Assembly: GCA_902776435.1 (NCBI GenBank)
Contig: CACYQB010000014.1
Span: 46,180 to 110,179, forward strand
Source of the DNA: an uncultured Bacteroidales bacterium
Lineage (GTDB): Bacteria > Bacteroidota > Bacteroidia > Bacteroidales > Muribaculaceae
DNA: 64,000 nt
Reading direction: 5' to 3'
Part shown: positions 34,676-44,054 of the stretch, one piece after another
Layout: each line of letters starts with the position of its first letter
Numbering within the stretch: the first letter of the stretch is position 1
Made by a program: the position numbers and the translations under genes
The notes under the pieces: generated by a model
Database searches by the model: none
Told to the model about the DNA's origin: nothing
What the model saw: only the letters and a program-made list of their open reading frames with translations

Positions 34676-35653
34676 ATGGAACCGCTCATATCAGTTATCG
34701 TTCCCGTATATAACGTGGAGGACTATCTGGACCAATGCTTGGATAGTATTGTGAACCAGAGTTATACTAATCTTGAGATTCTGGTGGTGGATGATGGAAG
34801 CACCGATGGAAGCGGAGCCTTGTGCGACCAGTGGGCCACTCGAGACCAACGCATCCGCGTCATCCATCAGGCCAACGGCGGCTTGTCGGCAGCCCGCAAT
34901 TCAGCGCTCGACGTGATGCAGGGCGAAATGGTGACGATGGTTGACAGCGACGACGTGCTGCACCCCTCGGCCATTAAAGTCATGGTTGAAGCCATGCTCA
35001 AGAACCAGGCAAGCCTCGTCATCGGCGACTACACCCCCTTTGACTCAGACAGCGAACCATCATGGCCCACACAGGGAGAACAACCCGTAGCGGCACGTTT
35101 TCCCCAGCACAGGGCATTACTCCTGATATTCTACCAGCAAGGGCTTACCCACTCGGCATGGGGCCGCTTGTATGACGCGTCACTATTTGAAGGCATCCGC
35201 TATCCCGTGGGGCAGAATTATGAAGATCTCGCCATCATCTATCCCTTGCTGCTCAAGTGTGGCCGCGTGGCGAAAATCAATTACACACTCTACGGCTACC
35301 GCCAGCGCCCAAGCAGCATCCTGGGCGCATTCTCGCCCAAGAGGGCCGATGTGCTCGACATCTGTGAGAATCTGGAACAACTCATGGAACAGCAGGACCC
35401 GAAGTACTTGAAGGCTGTGCGCAGCCGCCTGTTGAGCGCCTACTTTAACATCCTGTTGTTAAGCCATCAGGACACTAAGGGCGACTACCATGAGTTGCAA
35501 GACCGATGCTGGAAAGGTATCAAGCGACTGCGTTGGGGTTGCCTCCTCGATAAGAACGTCAGGCGCAAGAATAAGTTAGGAGTCCTCGCGTCATTGTTAG
35601 GGCGCAATTTCCTATGCAAAGTAGTAGGACGCGATTACCAACCTAAGGCCTAA
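34676..35653 (+). CDS. Family 2 glycosyltransferase
   Basis: A 325-residue GT-A glycosyltransferase. The N-terminal domain has SVIVPVYNVEDYLDQCLDSI, VDDGSTDGSG, NGGLSAARNSALD and the metal-binding VDSDD near residue 92. The C-terminal part carries the acceptor region NYEDLAIIYPLLLKC. It probably adds a sugar in surface glycan synthesis; donor and acceptor are unknown. It lacks membrane helices and stands alone after cysS. The flippase at 19806 is too distant to call an operon partner. Confidence 0.92.
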   Translation: MEPLISVIVPVYNVEDYLDQCLDSIVNQSYTNLEILVVDDGSTDGSGALCDQWATRDQRIRVIHQANGGLSAARNSALDVMQGEMVTMVDSDDVLHPSAIKVMVEAMLKNQASLVIGDYTPFDSDSEPSWPTQGEQPVAARFPQHRALLLIFYQQGLTHSAWGRLYDASLFEGIRYPVGQNYEDLAIIYPLLLKCGRVAKINYTLYGYRQRPSSILGAFSPKRADVLDICENLEQLMEQQDPKYLKAVRSRLLSAYFNILLLSHQDTKGDYHELQDRCWKGIKRLRWGCLLDKNVRRKNKLGVLASLLGRNFLCKVVGRDYQPKA

Positions 35654-35832
35654 ATGTCGTGTTAGCAGAGAAAATATGGCAATTGATAGAATTTATTTTG
35701 TCACTTGAGAATGATTATTTTACTTTGTATCGTCAAAATCAAAGCATAACACAAAAAGAATAATCATTTATTGCCAATCTAATTACCATCTACATTTGGG
35801 TTTAGTTAAAAGAATTTAGGCTTCAGAACACT

Positions 35833-35874
35833 AAAAAAGGAAAGACGAGGTGTGAACCTAGTCTTTCTTTTTTA
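35833..35874. terminator. Bidirectional hairpin terminator
   Basis: A stem of at least 14 bp (35833-35846 with 35861-35874), with inner AGGT/ACCT pairing in the loop and A/T flanks, between convergent genes. Confidence 0.8.
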
Positions 35875-35900
35875 ATTCAATAGCAACCCATCTCTTAAAC

Positions 35901-36581
35901 TCATTCTTCGAGTCGGAACTCCAGTTCTTCTACATCTTCCCTGAAATCGGAATCTATCCAGAAATCCTTACTGGTAAAACAAACTCCGATTACATAGCAA
36001 ATTAAACACTCAATGATCCTTTGGCCAAGAAACTCATTAATCGTCAAGGCAGGGAGCCAAAATAGAAGACTAATTACGATAATATTTCTAATCCTTACAC
36101 ACTTTTTCAGTCTTTTGGCCACAGGTAGAAACTGCTTGGGGGTTGAGGCAAGATTCATTTCGTTAATCAATTTTTGATTGATCTTGAAGAAAATAGAGGT
36201 CACCACTACGATAGCCCCTATAAAAATGGCCCCGAGTCCCCAATCCACATACATCTTGCCGTTCCAAGCCAGAGCCAGACACACTGGCAGAGCCACAGCC
36301 CAAATGAGCAGGCGAATCTTATCATCCTTGGGAAGATAGGTTTTGAAGATGAAAAAGCCCCCCGTCAAGATGGCGCCCTCCACGACGACACAAAACCACA
36401 TAGCGACATTCGTCTTGTAGTAGAAGTGCAGAGCCACAAAACCTAAGAAAAACACAATGAAAAAGAGCAGGCCAAACTTATCCTTCTTGAGAAACGATTT
36501 CTCGGCCTTGATATTGATGTCCCGGCACAACTCCTTAGGTGTTCTCTCCTTGTAAGGAATATATGTTTCTTCTCGTTTCAT
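35901..36581 (-). CDS. Membrane protein of unknown function
   Basis: A 226-residue protein with a charged N-terminus (MKREETYIPYKERTPKELCRD) and about six membrane helices, grouped as pairs at roughly residues 37-75, 88-128 and 165-200. It ends in an acidic tail (DFREDVEELEFRLEE). No conserved motif is recognised. The DNA is more AT-rich than the housekeeping genes around it. The 240 bases upstream hold no clear promoter or other feature. Confidence 0.65.
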   Translation of the reverse strand: MKREETYIPYKERTPKELCRDINIKAEKSFLKKDKFGLLFFIVFFLGFVALHFYYKTNVAMWFCVVVEGAILTGGFFIFKTYLPKDDKIRLLIWAVALPVCLALAWNGKMYVDWGLGAIFIGAIVVVTSIFFKINQKLINEMNLASTPKQFLPVAKRLKKCVRIRNIIVISLLFWLPALTINEFLGQRIIECLICYVIGVCFTSKDFWIDSDFREDVEELEFRLEE

Positions 36582-36821
36582 AATACTATTGCCAGGTCCC
36601 TTAAATCCATTCTCAAGGTCGCCTGAAGGTCAGAACCACTTTAAAGCCTTTCATGCAACCCTTCATTGTCTCACGAACTCACTATTTTCACTGCAAAAAT
36701 CGTTCCACCCTTCATTCAAAACTACTGAAAAACTGATGTGCTACTTCAGAAATGCGATGAAAATCTGAAGTAGCACTCCAAATATTTCGCATTTTAGATG
36801 TGCTATTAGAATGGTGGGGGA

Positions 36822-38294
36822 TTAGTTGCTGGAGAGGAGGAGATCGATGAGGGCGGTCACGTCAGAGATTGTGATGGTGCCGTTGCCGTTCACATCATAG
36901 GCGTGCAGGGCCGGGCTGTCACTGCCTAATAACCAATCAATAAGGCTGGTGACATCGTTAATCTGGACCTTACCATCAAAGTTGATATCGCCCACCGGAT
37001 TGAGCGCGTTGATAACGGGATTAATCCACGCGACACGTCGTTGATACCAGTATTTGCGGTCATAAACACAGGTATCGACCACCAAATTGAAATTCCAACG
37101 CTGCAATTCCAGCGGCTCGCTTGCCCTCAACCCCTGGCACTCGTCAGAGTACGAAAAGGCGTTCATCGCAGCAACAAAGTCTTGGTAGAAAGTAGTGCTT
37201 ACCTGACGCCATTGCCATACAAATTCATCGACAAACTGAGGGTTTGAGTTATTAAAGAGTTTATCAAAATGGCTTACGTGGCAACGGGACCATTGCGAAG
37301 TGGTGCGCTCTACCATGTCAAAGTCCCACAAGACAGGCATCACAATGCGAGTAGTGTCAGTATCATCATACTTATAATAGAAGCGATTGGCGCCGCCGGA
37401 GTCCTGGGTACCCATCAAATCATGAGCCAAACACCAAGTCGCAAACGAAATGACATCAATTTTGTCTGGATAGTCAGTGCGATTCAAACTGTTCTCATAA
37501 TCACTGACCATACCCTGGAAGTACGTCATCTGCTCGGGCAGCAGATCCTCACTATCAGGATACTTGAACGTGAAATTATAGGCTGGAGAAGTGATTGAGG
37601 TGGCATACACGTCCTCATTCCACCAGTAAGGGTCACACTCAAAGATATATCCCGTGTTCTTATCGACATTGATGCGGCAATCGGGATTCCGTTTCACTGA
37701 TTCGCACAACAGATACACACCCCGATACTCATCGTTGAGAACCACATTGACAAACCTGTGTCCCGGAGTCCACGGCATGTTCAACAGTTCACTGACAATG
37801 TAACCGGCGGTGACAAACAGGTAGTGGTCCTTGATTAAAAGCCAGTCTTTATCTTTGAACTTATCCTCGTTACCACGCAGGAGCAAATCCTTCTTTTTCT
37901 GTAATTTGATTTTGTAGGGTTTCTTGTCGGCATAGGCGCTTGTGTTGCCACGGATCCTGATGGTCATGCCACTGACATCATCCTCATAGTCACCGCTATC
38001 ATAGACCACGCTGTCGATTCCGTCAAGACGCTGATACATGGTGAGGCGTCCCGGCACCTTAGTAGCATTGCGGATTGTACGCCCCATACTGCCCGATGGC
38101 GCCGACACATATTCACACGTGGGCTCTTCCTGGTTCACAGTCATGACATACAGCACGGGCAAGCCCTTCTCGATGATGGATGACAAGGCCACATCATCAG
38201 AATTGCCCATTCTCACCATTGTCGTTGAGGTATCAGCAGAAGCCGCACCAACAGACAAGAGCATCAATACAAACAACAGAAAAAGGTTCCTCAT
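36822..38294 (-). CDS. Secreted CotH-kinase-family protein with C-terminal dockerin
   Basis: A 490-residue exported protein. Signal peptide MRNLFLLFVLMLLSVGAASA, cleaved before Asp. The CotH domain shows MTIRIRGNTSAYADKKPYKI, the lysine-bearing KDWLLIKDHY, NDEYRGVYLLCESVKRN and PVLWDFDMVE, equivalent to blocks in the CotH protein at 26858. The last 57 residues are dockerin repeats (GDINFDGKVQINDVTSLIDWL, DVNGNGTITISDVTALIDLLL). It begins 38 bases after sufS on the same strand with no terminator seen between, so read-through from the suf operon is possible. Confidence 0.87.
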   Translation of the reverse strand: MRNLFLLFVLMLLSVGAASADTSTTMVRMGNSDDVALSSIIEKGLPVLYVMTVNQEEPTCEYVSAPSGSMGRTIRNATKVPGRLTMYQRLDGIDSVVYDSGDYEDDVSGMTIRIRGNTSAYADKKPYKIKLQKKKDLLLRGNEDKFKDKDWLLIKDHYLFVTAGYIVSELLNMPWTPGHRFVNVVLNDEYRGVYLLCESVKRNPDCRINVDKNTGYIFECDPYWWNEDVYATSITSPAYNFTFKYPDSEDLLPEQMTYFQGMVSDYENSLNRTDYPDKIDVISFATWCLAHDLMGTQDSGGANRFYYKYDDTDTTRIVMPVLWDFDMVERTTSQWSRCHVSHFDKLFNNSNPQFVDEFVWQWRQVSTTFYQDFVAAMNAFSYSDECQGLRASEPLELQRWNFNLVVDTCVYDRKYWYQRRVAWINPVINALNPVGDINFDGKVQINDVTSLIDWLLGSDSPALHAYDVNGNGTITISDVTALIDLLLSSN

Positions 38295-38332
38295 AATTCT
38301 TATAGCGTTTAGGGGTTAAGCTCAATATTATG

Positions 38333-39544
38333 CTACTGGAGCATGGCGGCGACACGGTGGGTGGCGGCGACAAAGGCGGCGACCTCGTCAAGTGTATTAT
38401 AGACCGCGAACGAAGCGCGCACCATACCCGTCACACCATATCGCGCCATCAACGGTTGGGCGCAATGATGACCTGTGCGAACGGCAATACCCAGTTTGTC
38501 AAGCAACAGGCCCATGTCATAACTGTTGATATCACCCACAAGGAAGGACACCACACCACTCTTGCCAGGGGCCGTGCCGAAAAACCGGATACCATCGATT
38601 GTGTTCAGTCCCTCGACAGCGGCTCTGAGCAATTCATGCTCATGAGCGGCAATATTCTCGATGCCCAAACCCTGAATATAGTCAATCGCAGCGCCAAAGG
38701 CAGCGATATCCACAAAATCGGGCGTACCAGCCTCGAACTTGAAGGGCAGGTCGGCAAAGGTCGTGCGCTCAAACGATACCTGTCCAATCATCTCTCCCCC
38801 ACCCTGATAAGGAGGCATCTTCTCTAACCAATAACGCTTGCCATAGAGGATGCCCACGCCAGCGGGGCCATACATCTTGTGACTTGAAAAGGCATAGAAG
38901 TCACAATCCAAGTCCAGAACATCAACCTTGACGTGAGGAGCGGCTTGAGCACCATCGATGAGCACGGGCACACCATGACGATGAGCAATGGCGATCATCT
39001 GCTTGACGGGATTGACTGTTCCCAGCACATTTGACACATGGGCCAAGGCCACAAAACGCGTGTTGTCGCTGAACAGGTCCTCGTAAGCCTCCAAGTCCAC
39101 CTGGCCGCTGTCGTCGATGGGCACGACACGCAAGGTCACACGCTTGCGCTGGCCGATGAGTTGCCAAGGCACGATGTTGCTGTGGTGCTCCATGACGGTA
39201 ACAATAATTTCGTCACCATTCTCGAGCATCTGGCCAAACGACGAAGCGACGAGGTTGATGCCCTCGGTCGTGCCACGAGTGAAGATGACCTCCTCGACAC
39301 TGCCCGCATTGATGAAGGCACGCACCTTCTCACGAGTGAGTTCCACCATGTCGGTAGCCTCCTGGGAGAGCGTGTGCACGCCGCGGTGCACATTGGCCTT
39401 GTAGTGGTAATACATCTGGTCGATGGCCTCCACAACGGAGCGGGGCGTCTGGGATGTGGCAGCGTTGTCGAGATAGACAAGCGGCCGTCCCTCGATGTGG
39501 CGTTGCAGAATGGGATAATCCTCGCGTATCTTGTTAATATCCAT
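38333..39544 (-). CDS. sufS: SufS cysteine desulfurase
   Basis: A 403-residue PLP enzyme giving persulfide sulfur for Fe-S assembly. The ATG at 39544 (MDINKIREDYPILQRH) is the conserved start; an in-frame ATG 11 codons earlier is less likely. YLDNAATSQTPRSV, the PLP lysine in AFSSHKMYGPAGVG, and the persulfide cysteine in GIAVRTGHHCAQPLM are all present. It is the last gene of sufBCDS, and the dockerin-CotH gene follows. Confidence 0.97.
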   Translation of the reverse strand: MDINKIREDYPILQRHIEGRPLVYLDNAATSQTPRSVVEAIDQMYYHYKANVHRGVHTLSQEATDMVELTREKVRAFINAGSVEEVIFTRGTTEGINLVASSFGQMLENGDEIIVTVMEHHSNIVPWQLIGQRKRVTLRVVPIDDSGQVDLEAYEDLFSDNTRFVALAHVSNVLGTVNPVKQMIAIAHRHGVPVLIDGAQAAPHVKVDVLDLDCDFYAFSSHKMYGPAGVGILYGKRYWLEKMPPYQGGGEMIGQVSFERTTFADLPFKFEAGTPDFVDIAAFGAAIDYIQGLGIENIAAHEHELLRAAVEGLNTIDGIRFFGTAPGKSGVVSFLVGDINSYDMGLLLDKLGIAVRTGHHCAQPLMARYGVTGMVRASFAVYNTLDEVAAFVAATHRVAAMLQ

Positions 39545-39648
39545 ATTATTATGATTATCACATGGAGACTGTGTCATAATTCATTCGTAGCATTTATGTC
39601 GCGCTACGCATAATCACAGTTACAGGTATGACACACTGTCCAAAATCT

Positions 39649-40998
39649 TTAGTTCTTTCGGCAAGCGGCCATGCAACTGGAGCAGTTGCTCAAGGTGCCA
39701 GCAAAACGCTTCTCTACCAGATAGTGGAGACGGTCCTTGAGGGCATCGAGGCGCACGCCATCAATAACGTCGGCGACGAAGGCCTGCATCAACAGGCGAC
39801 GGGCCTCATCGATACCGATGCCGCGAGTGCGCATATAGAACAAGGCGTCCTCATCGAGTTGGCCAACGGCTGAGCCGTGAGAGCACATGACATCATCGGT
39901 GTAAATCTCGAGTTGAGGCTTGGTGTACATCTTGGCCGTTGGAGCACCACAGATGTTGCGGTTACCCTGATAGGCCTCGACGCGCGGGCAATCGGGCTTG
40001 ACCAAAATCTTACCGGCGAAAGCGCCAACAGCAGAATCATTGAGCACATACTTGAACATCTCGTTGCTGTGGCAGCGAGGTGCGTTGTGGCTGATGAACG
40101 TGTGGCTGTCCACATGCTGCTCCCCACTAGCGATGGTCATGCCCAGCAGCCTTGTCTCGGCATGCTCGCCGTTCACTTCCACATGATAGTTGTTGCGGGT
40201 GAAGCCATTAATGAGCGTGATGCCGTCGATGAGTACATTGCTCCCCTCATGCTGATCGACATAGATCGACGAGACGCGGCGTGTGAGGGGCGTGCTCTCC
40301 TCCATGTCATAGTAATCGATGGTACTGCCCTGCATGGCCACAATCTCAACGACCTGATTGTTCAGGTAATGGTAGTCGGGGCTCTGCGTGTGGTCACAAG
40401 CCAACAGCTTGATGGAGGCATTCTTGCCGACAACGATGAGCAGACGGCGCTGCACCATCATGTCGAGCGCGGCATTAAAGATATTGACCAGCTGGATGGG
40501 ACGCTCGGCAACGACACCGTCGGGCACATAGATGAACAAGCCATCCTGCACCAACAGGGTGTTGAGCGCCACCGTCGGGTCGGTCATACGGGCCAACTGA
40601 CCATAATAGGCATTCATCAATTCGGGATAATCCACTGCCGCCATGCTGAAAGGCTCCACCACAACTTGGCCGATGTTGCGTTCGGCCGTAGGGCTACTGT
40701 GGAAGGCGTCATTGCTGCTGTAGTACAGGCAGGTGCTCATGTTGGGCACATCGCAATGGAAAGCCTCGGCGGGGTCGGCATCAAAGGGCAGACGGTTCAC
40801 GTTCACGCCATAGTCGTGGGCAAAGACCGCTTCGAGGTCGGTCGCCTCATAGTCCTCACTGCCCTTGCGCGGCAGGCGAGCCGTTTCCAAATGCTCCCGA
40901 GCAACGCGGCGCAGGTTATTCAATAACGCAGGCGACTGTTGCTCGATAGCCTCGCGGCTTTCATCATACAGGTCGATATATTGCTTGAGTGCGTTCAT
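39649..40998 (-). CDS. sufD: SufD, Fe-S assembly scaffold subunit
   Basis: A 449-residue beta-helical partner of SufB and SufC. The C-terminal half carries the SufBD core (YQGNRNICGAPTAKMYTKPQ, CSHGSAVGQLDEDALFYMRTRGI) with the conserved His/Gly region. The N-terminus (MNALKQYIDLYDESREAIEQ) is helical. It lies 8 bases after sufC, with 104 bases to sufS. SufBC2D builds clusters using electrons and ATP. Confidence 0.95.
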   Translation of the reverse strand: MNALKQYIDLYDESREAIEQQSPALLNNLRRVAREHLETARLPRKGSEDYEATDLEAVFAHDYGVNVNRLPFDADPAEAFHCDVPNMSTCLYYSSNDAFHSSPTAERNIGQVVVEPFSMAAVDYPELMNAYYGQLARMTDPTVALNTLLVQDGLFIYVPDGVVAERPIQLVNIFNAALDMMVQRRLLIVVGKNASIKLLACDHTQSPDYHYLNNQVVEIVAMQGSTIDYYDMEESTPLTRRVSSIYVDQHEGSNVLIDGITLINGFTRNNYHVEVNGEHAETRLLGMTIASGEQHVDSHTFISHNAPRCHSNEMFKYVLNDSAVGAFAGKILVKPDCPRVEAYQGNRNICGAPTAKMYTKPQLEIYTDDVMCSHGSAVGQLDEDALFYMRTRGIGIDEARRLLMQAFVADVIDGVRLDALKDRLHYLVEKRFAGTLSNCSSCMAACRKN

Positions 40999-41006
40999 GT
41001 GTCGCG

Positions 41007-41765
41007 TTATTGCTGTGAATCGACTTGTTCCTTAATCCAGTCATAACCCTTCTCCTCGAGTTCTAAGGCCAATTCGGGGCCAGCACTCATCACAATGCGT
41101 CCCTTGTAGAGCACGTGAACGAAGTCGGGCTTGATGTAGTCCAACAGACGCTGGTAGTGGGTGATGACGATTGTGGCGTTGTCCTTGCTCTTGAGGGTGT
41201 TCACGCCATTGGCCACAACGCGCAGGGCATCGATGTCCAATCCGCTGTCGGTCTCGTCAAGGATGCTCAGTTTCGGCTCAAGCATTGCCATCTGGAAAAT
41301 CTCGTTACGCTTTTTCTCACCGCCTGAGAAGCCCTCGTTGACGGCACGCGAAGCGAGTTTGTTGTCGAGTTGCACGATGGTGCGCTTCTCACGCATGAGT
41401 TTCAAGAAATCAGCGGCACTCAGCGGCTCCTGACCGAAATACTTGCGCTTCTCATTCAAGGCGGTGCGCATGAAATTGACCATCGACACGCCCGGGATCT
41501 CGACAGGATACTGGAAACTCAAGAACAAGCCCTCATGGGCACGGTCCTCGGGAGAAAGTGCCAGCAGGTCCTTGCCATAGAACTCGACGCTACCGCCCGT
41601 GACGGTATAGGCAGGATTGCCCGTGAGCACGGCGCTCAAAGTACTCTTGCCCGAGCCATTGGGTCCCATAATGGCGTGCACCTCACCGGGCTTAACGGTC
41701 AGGTTAATACCCTTCAATATCTGTTTATCCTCAATCGAGGCCTGTAAATCCTTAATTATTAGCAT
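41007..41765 (-). CDS. sufC: SufC, Fe-S assembly ATPase
   Basis: A 252-residue ABC ATPase. MLIIKDLQASIEDKQILKGI, Walker A GPNGSGKST, signature SGGEKKRNE (the SufC form), Walker B LSILDETDSGLD and the switch IVITHYQRLLDYI are intact. It lies between sufB (77-base spacer of TTAG-type words) and sufD (8 bases). Confidence 0.97.
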   Translation of the reverse strand: MLIIKDLQASIEDKQILKGINLTVKPGEVHAIMGPNGSGKSTLSAVLTGNPAYTVTGGSVEFYGKDLLALSPEDRAHEGLFLSFQYPVEIPGVSMVNFMRTALNEKRKYFGQEPLSAADFLKLMREKRTIVQLDNKLASRAVNEGFSGGEKKRNEIFQMAMLEPKLSILDETDSGLDIDALRVVANGVNTLKSKDNATIVITHYQRLLDYIKPDFVHVLYKGRIVMSAGPELALELEEKGYDWIKEQVDSQQ

Positions 41766-41815
41766 ATTTAGTTCTTAGTTTTAAGTCCTTAGTCCTTAGT
41801 TTTTTAGTTGCTGAC
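41766..41815. repeat. Intergenic CTTAGT-word repeat between sufB and sufC
   Basis: Iterated variants of CTTAGT (TTCTTAGTTTT, GTCCTTAGTCCTTAGTTTTTTAGT) fill the spacer. No coding content. Confidence 0.6.
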
Positions 41816-41842
41816 CATTAAAACGGTCTTTCACTTTTAACC

Positions 41843-43306
41843 CTAGCCTACCGAGCCCTCGAGGGATACACTGAGGAGTTTTTGGGCCTCTACGGCAAAC
41901 TCCATCGGCAACTTGGCCATGACCTCCTTGGCATAGCCGTTGACGATGAGGCCCACAGCATCCTCGGTCGAAATGCCGCGCTGATTGCAGTAGAAAATCT
42001 GATCCTCGTTGATTTTGCTCGTTGTGGCCTCGTGTTCTACCACCGATGTGTCATTACCCACCTCGATAACGGGGAAGGTGTGGGCACCGCTGGTGTCGCT
42101 CAGCAGCAGGCTGTCACACTGGGTGAAGTTGCGGCATCCCGTTGCCTTGGGGGCAATCTTGACCATACCACGGTAGCTGTTCTGGCTATGTCCGGCGCTG
42201 ATGCCCTTGCTGACGATAGTACTTGTGCTGTTCTTGCCCAAGTGAATCATCTTAGTGCCCGTATCGGCCTCCTGCCAGTTGTTGGTCAGCGCCACGCTGT
42301 AGAACTCGCCCACCGAATGGTCACCCTTGAGGACACAACTGGGATATTTCCAAGTGATGGCGCTACCTGTCTCGACCTGGGTCCAGGAGAGTTTGCTGTG
42401 GTCACCACGGCACAGTCCGCGCTTGGTCACCAAGTTGTAAATACCGCCCTTGCCATCCTTGTCGCCAGGGTACCAGTTTTGTACGGTGCTGTACTTGACC
42501 TCGGCACGGTCCTCGACGATAATCTCGACGATGGCGGCGTGCAACTGGTTCTCGTCACGCATCGGAGCAGTGCAACCCTCCAGGTAAGAAACGTAGGCAT
42601 CATCATCGGCCACGATGAGTGTGCGCTCGAACTGGCCCGTTTGGGCAGCATTGATGCGGAAGTAGGTAGACAGCTCCATCGGGCAACGAACGCCCTTGGG
42701 GATATACACAAACGAGCCATCGCTGAAGACCGCCGAATTCAAGGCAGCATAGAAGTTGTCGGTATAGGGCACCACCTTACCCAAGTACTTGCGCACCAGG
42801 TCGGGATAGTCCTTCACCGCCTCGCTGATGGAGCAGAAAATGACGCCCAACTCGGCCAAGCGCTCGCGATAAGTTGTCTTGACGCTCACGCTGTCCATCA
42901 CGGCATCCACTGCCATACCACTCAGGCGCATCTGCTCCTCGAGGGGAATACCTAACTTGTCGAATGTTTTCTTCAGCTCAGGGTCAATCTCCTTGACCTC
43001 GCCCTGCTTCTTCTGTCGCGGGGCTGCATAGTAGCTGATGTCCTGGTAGTCGATTTCGGGAACATGGACGTGGCCCCATGTGGGTGCCTTGAGTGTCAGC
43101 CAGTGGCGGTAGGCCTTCAGGCGGAATTCCAGCAACCACTCGGGCTCGCCCTTCAGGGCTGAGATGCGACGCACGACATCCTCGTCAAGTCCCTTAGGAA
43201 TGACCTCCGTCTCGATGTCGGTCACAAAGCCATACTTGTACTCTGCCTGCGCCGCTTCTTCTATAATCTGGTTACCTTTTTCAGGTTTTTCAATCTCTTT
43301 CATCAA
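41843..43306 (-). CDS. sufB: SufB, Fe-S assembly scaffold
   Basis: A 487-residue scaffold that receives sulfur from Suf[21 protein letters not shown] begins the family region; the beta-helix core holds [20 protein letters not shown], the essential-Cys segment SYLEGCTAP, and [16 protein letters not shown]. It ends [15 protein letters not shown]. Met at 43303 is an equal start. First gene of the suf operon, with a promoter just upstream. Confidence 0.97.
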   Translation of the reverse strand: MMKEIEKPEKGNQIIEEAAQAEYKYGFVTDIETEVIPKGLDEDVVRRISALKGEPEWLLEFRLKAYRHWLTLKAPTWGHVHVPEIDYQDISYYAAPRQKKQGEVKEIDPELKKTFDKLGIPLEEQMRLSGMAVDAVMDSVSVKTTYRERLAELGVIFCSISEAVKDYPDLVRKYLGKVVPYTDNFYAALNSAVFSDGSFVYIPKGVRCPMELSTYFRINAAQTGQFERTLIVADDDAYVSYLEGCTAPMRDENQLHAAIVEIIVEDRAEVKYSTVQNWYPGDKDGKGGIYNLVTKRGLCRGDHSKLSWTQVETGSAITWKYPSCVLKGDHSVGEFYSVALTNNWQEADTGTKMIHLGKNSTSTIVSKGISAGHSQNSYRGMVKIAPKATGCRNFTQCDSLLLSDTSGAHTFPVIEVGNDTSVVEHEATTSKINEDQIFYCNQRGISTEDAVGLIVNGYAKEVMAKLPMEFAVEAQKLLSVSLEGSVG

Positions 43307-43337
43307 TTAAATATAAAACCTATTAGATTTGAGCCCA

Positions 43338-43345
43338 CAAAGGTA
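43338..43345 (-). promoter_or_regulatory. -7 box (TACCTTTG) for the suf operon
   Basis: TACCTTTG on the minus strand, 32 bases upstream of sufB. No IscR/RirA-like operator was recognised. Confidence 0.6.
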
Positions 43346-43431
43346 CAAAAAAGACTTCAGACTTGAGGCCTTAGACCTTAGATTTTCATGGCATTTCGCC
43401 AAAATTATATCCGGCGAAAATGGATGAGGTA

Positions 43432-43938
43432 TTACTTGTCGTGTTCCTCGAGGGGTTGCCAGAGTTCGATGCGGTTACCCTCGCCGTCAAGAATATGGAC
43501 GAACTTGCCAATACCCTCATAGTCCTGGATGTCATCGACAATGGTCACGCCTTCCTGTCGCAACTGCTCCACAAGGCGCTCGATGTCATCCACGCGATAG
43601 TTGATCATGACTTGCTGACTCGGGTCGCCAAAGTAGTCGGTTCCTTCAGGGAAAGGGCTCCACACGGTGCGACCCACGAGGTCGCTGTCGCGTTGTTCAT
43701 ACCACTTGAAGGTGTAGCCGTAGGGGTCCTGCGGAATTCCCAGATGCTTCTCGTACCACTGCTTCATCGCTTGAGGGTCTTTGCACTTGAAGAAGACGCC
43801 TCCGATTCCTGTTACTCGTTTCATTGGTTCTTTATCTTGGTTCATAGTCTGTGCGGTGATGGGGATGGTCATCAATGCCATCATGATTGCCGCCACAATT
43901 AGGCGGTGACACGCTGTATATCTCTTTCTTGTCGTCAT
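43432..43938 (-). CDS. VOC-family (glyoxalase-fold) protein with a signal-like N-terminus
   Basis: A 168-residue protein. The first 37 residues form an apparent signal (MTTRKRYTACHRLIVAAIMMALMTIPITA, Gln at +1). The rest is one complete vicinal-oxygen-chelate domain: GIGGVFFKCKDPQAMKQWYEKHLGIP at the front and GKFVHILDGEGNRIELWQP with a metal-binding Glu at the end. Most relatives start near MKRVTGIGG at residue 39 and are cytoplasmic, so the exported form is either an extension or an earlier-than-real start. Substrate unknown. Confidence 0.8.
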   Translation of the reverse strand: MTTRKRYTACHRLIVAAIMMALMTIPITAQTMNQDKEPMKRVTGIGGVFFKCKDPQAMKQWYEKHLGIPQDPYGYTFKWYEQRDSDLVGRTVWSPFPEGTDYFGDPSQQVMINYRVDDIERLVEQLRQEGVTIVDDIQDYEGIGKFVHILDGEGNRIELWQPLEEHDK

Positions 43939-43986
43939 CAGTTGCGCTATTTTATCATATATAGATTTTTGCAGTCAGTGATTATG

Positions 43987-43994
43987 CAAAGATA
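43987..43994 (-). promoter_or_regulatory. -7 box (TATCTTTG) for the VOC gene
   Basis: TATCTTTG on the minus strand, about 49 bases upstream of the VOC start. It supports the longer, signal-bearing frame being transcribed. Confidence 0.55.
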
Positions 43995-44054
43995 ACCCTA
44001 ACTGGAGACATAGCAAAAAAACAAAACGCAAATATTGCAGAGGCTCGCCTAGAA

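Noticed and set aside
35710-35768. A 10-bp inverted repeat (AATGATTATT/AATAATCATT) considered as a small RNA
   Set aside because: Arms are AT-only and 39 bases apart; nothing else supports a transcript.
36582-36821. A 240-base spacer checked for a gene or tRNA
   Set aside because: No open frame with coding character, no cloverleaf, no clear promoter.
41882-42955. A 357-codon plus-strand frame opposite sufB
   Set aside because: Shadow of a conserved gene; low-information sequence without motifs.
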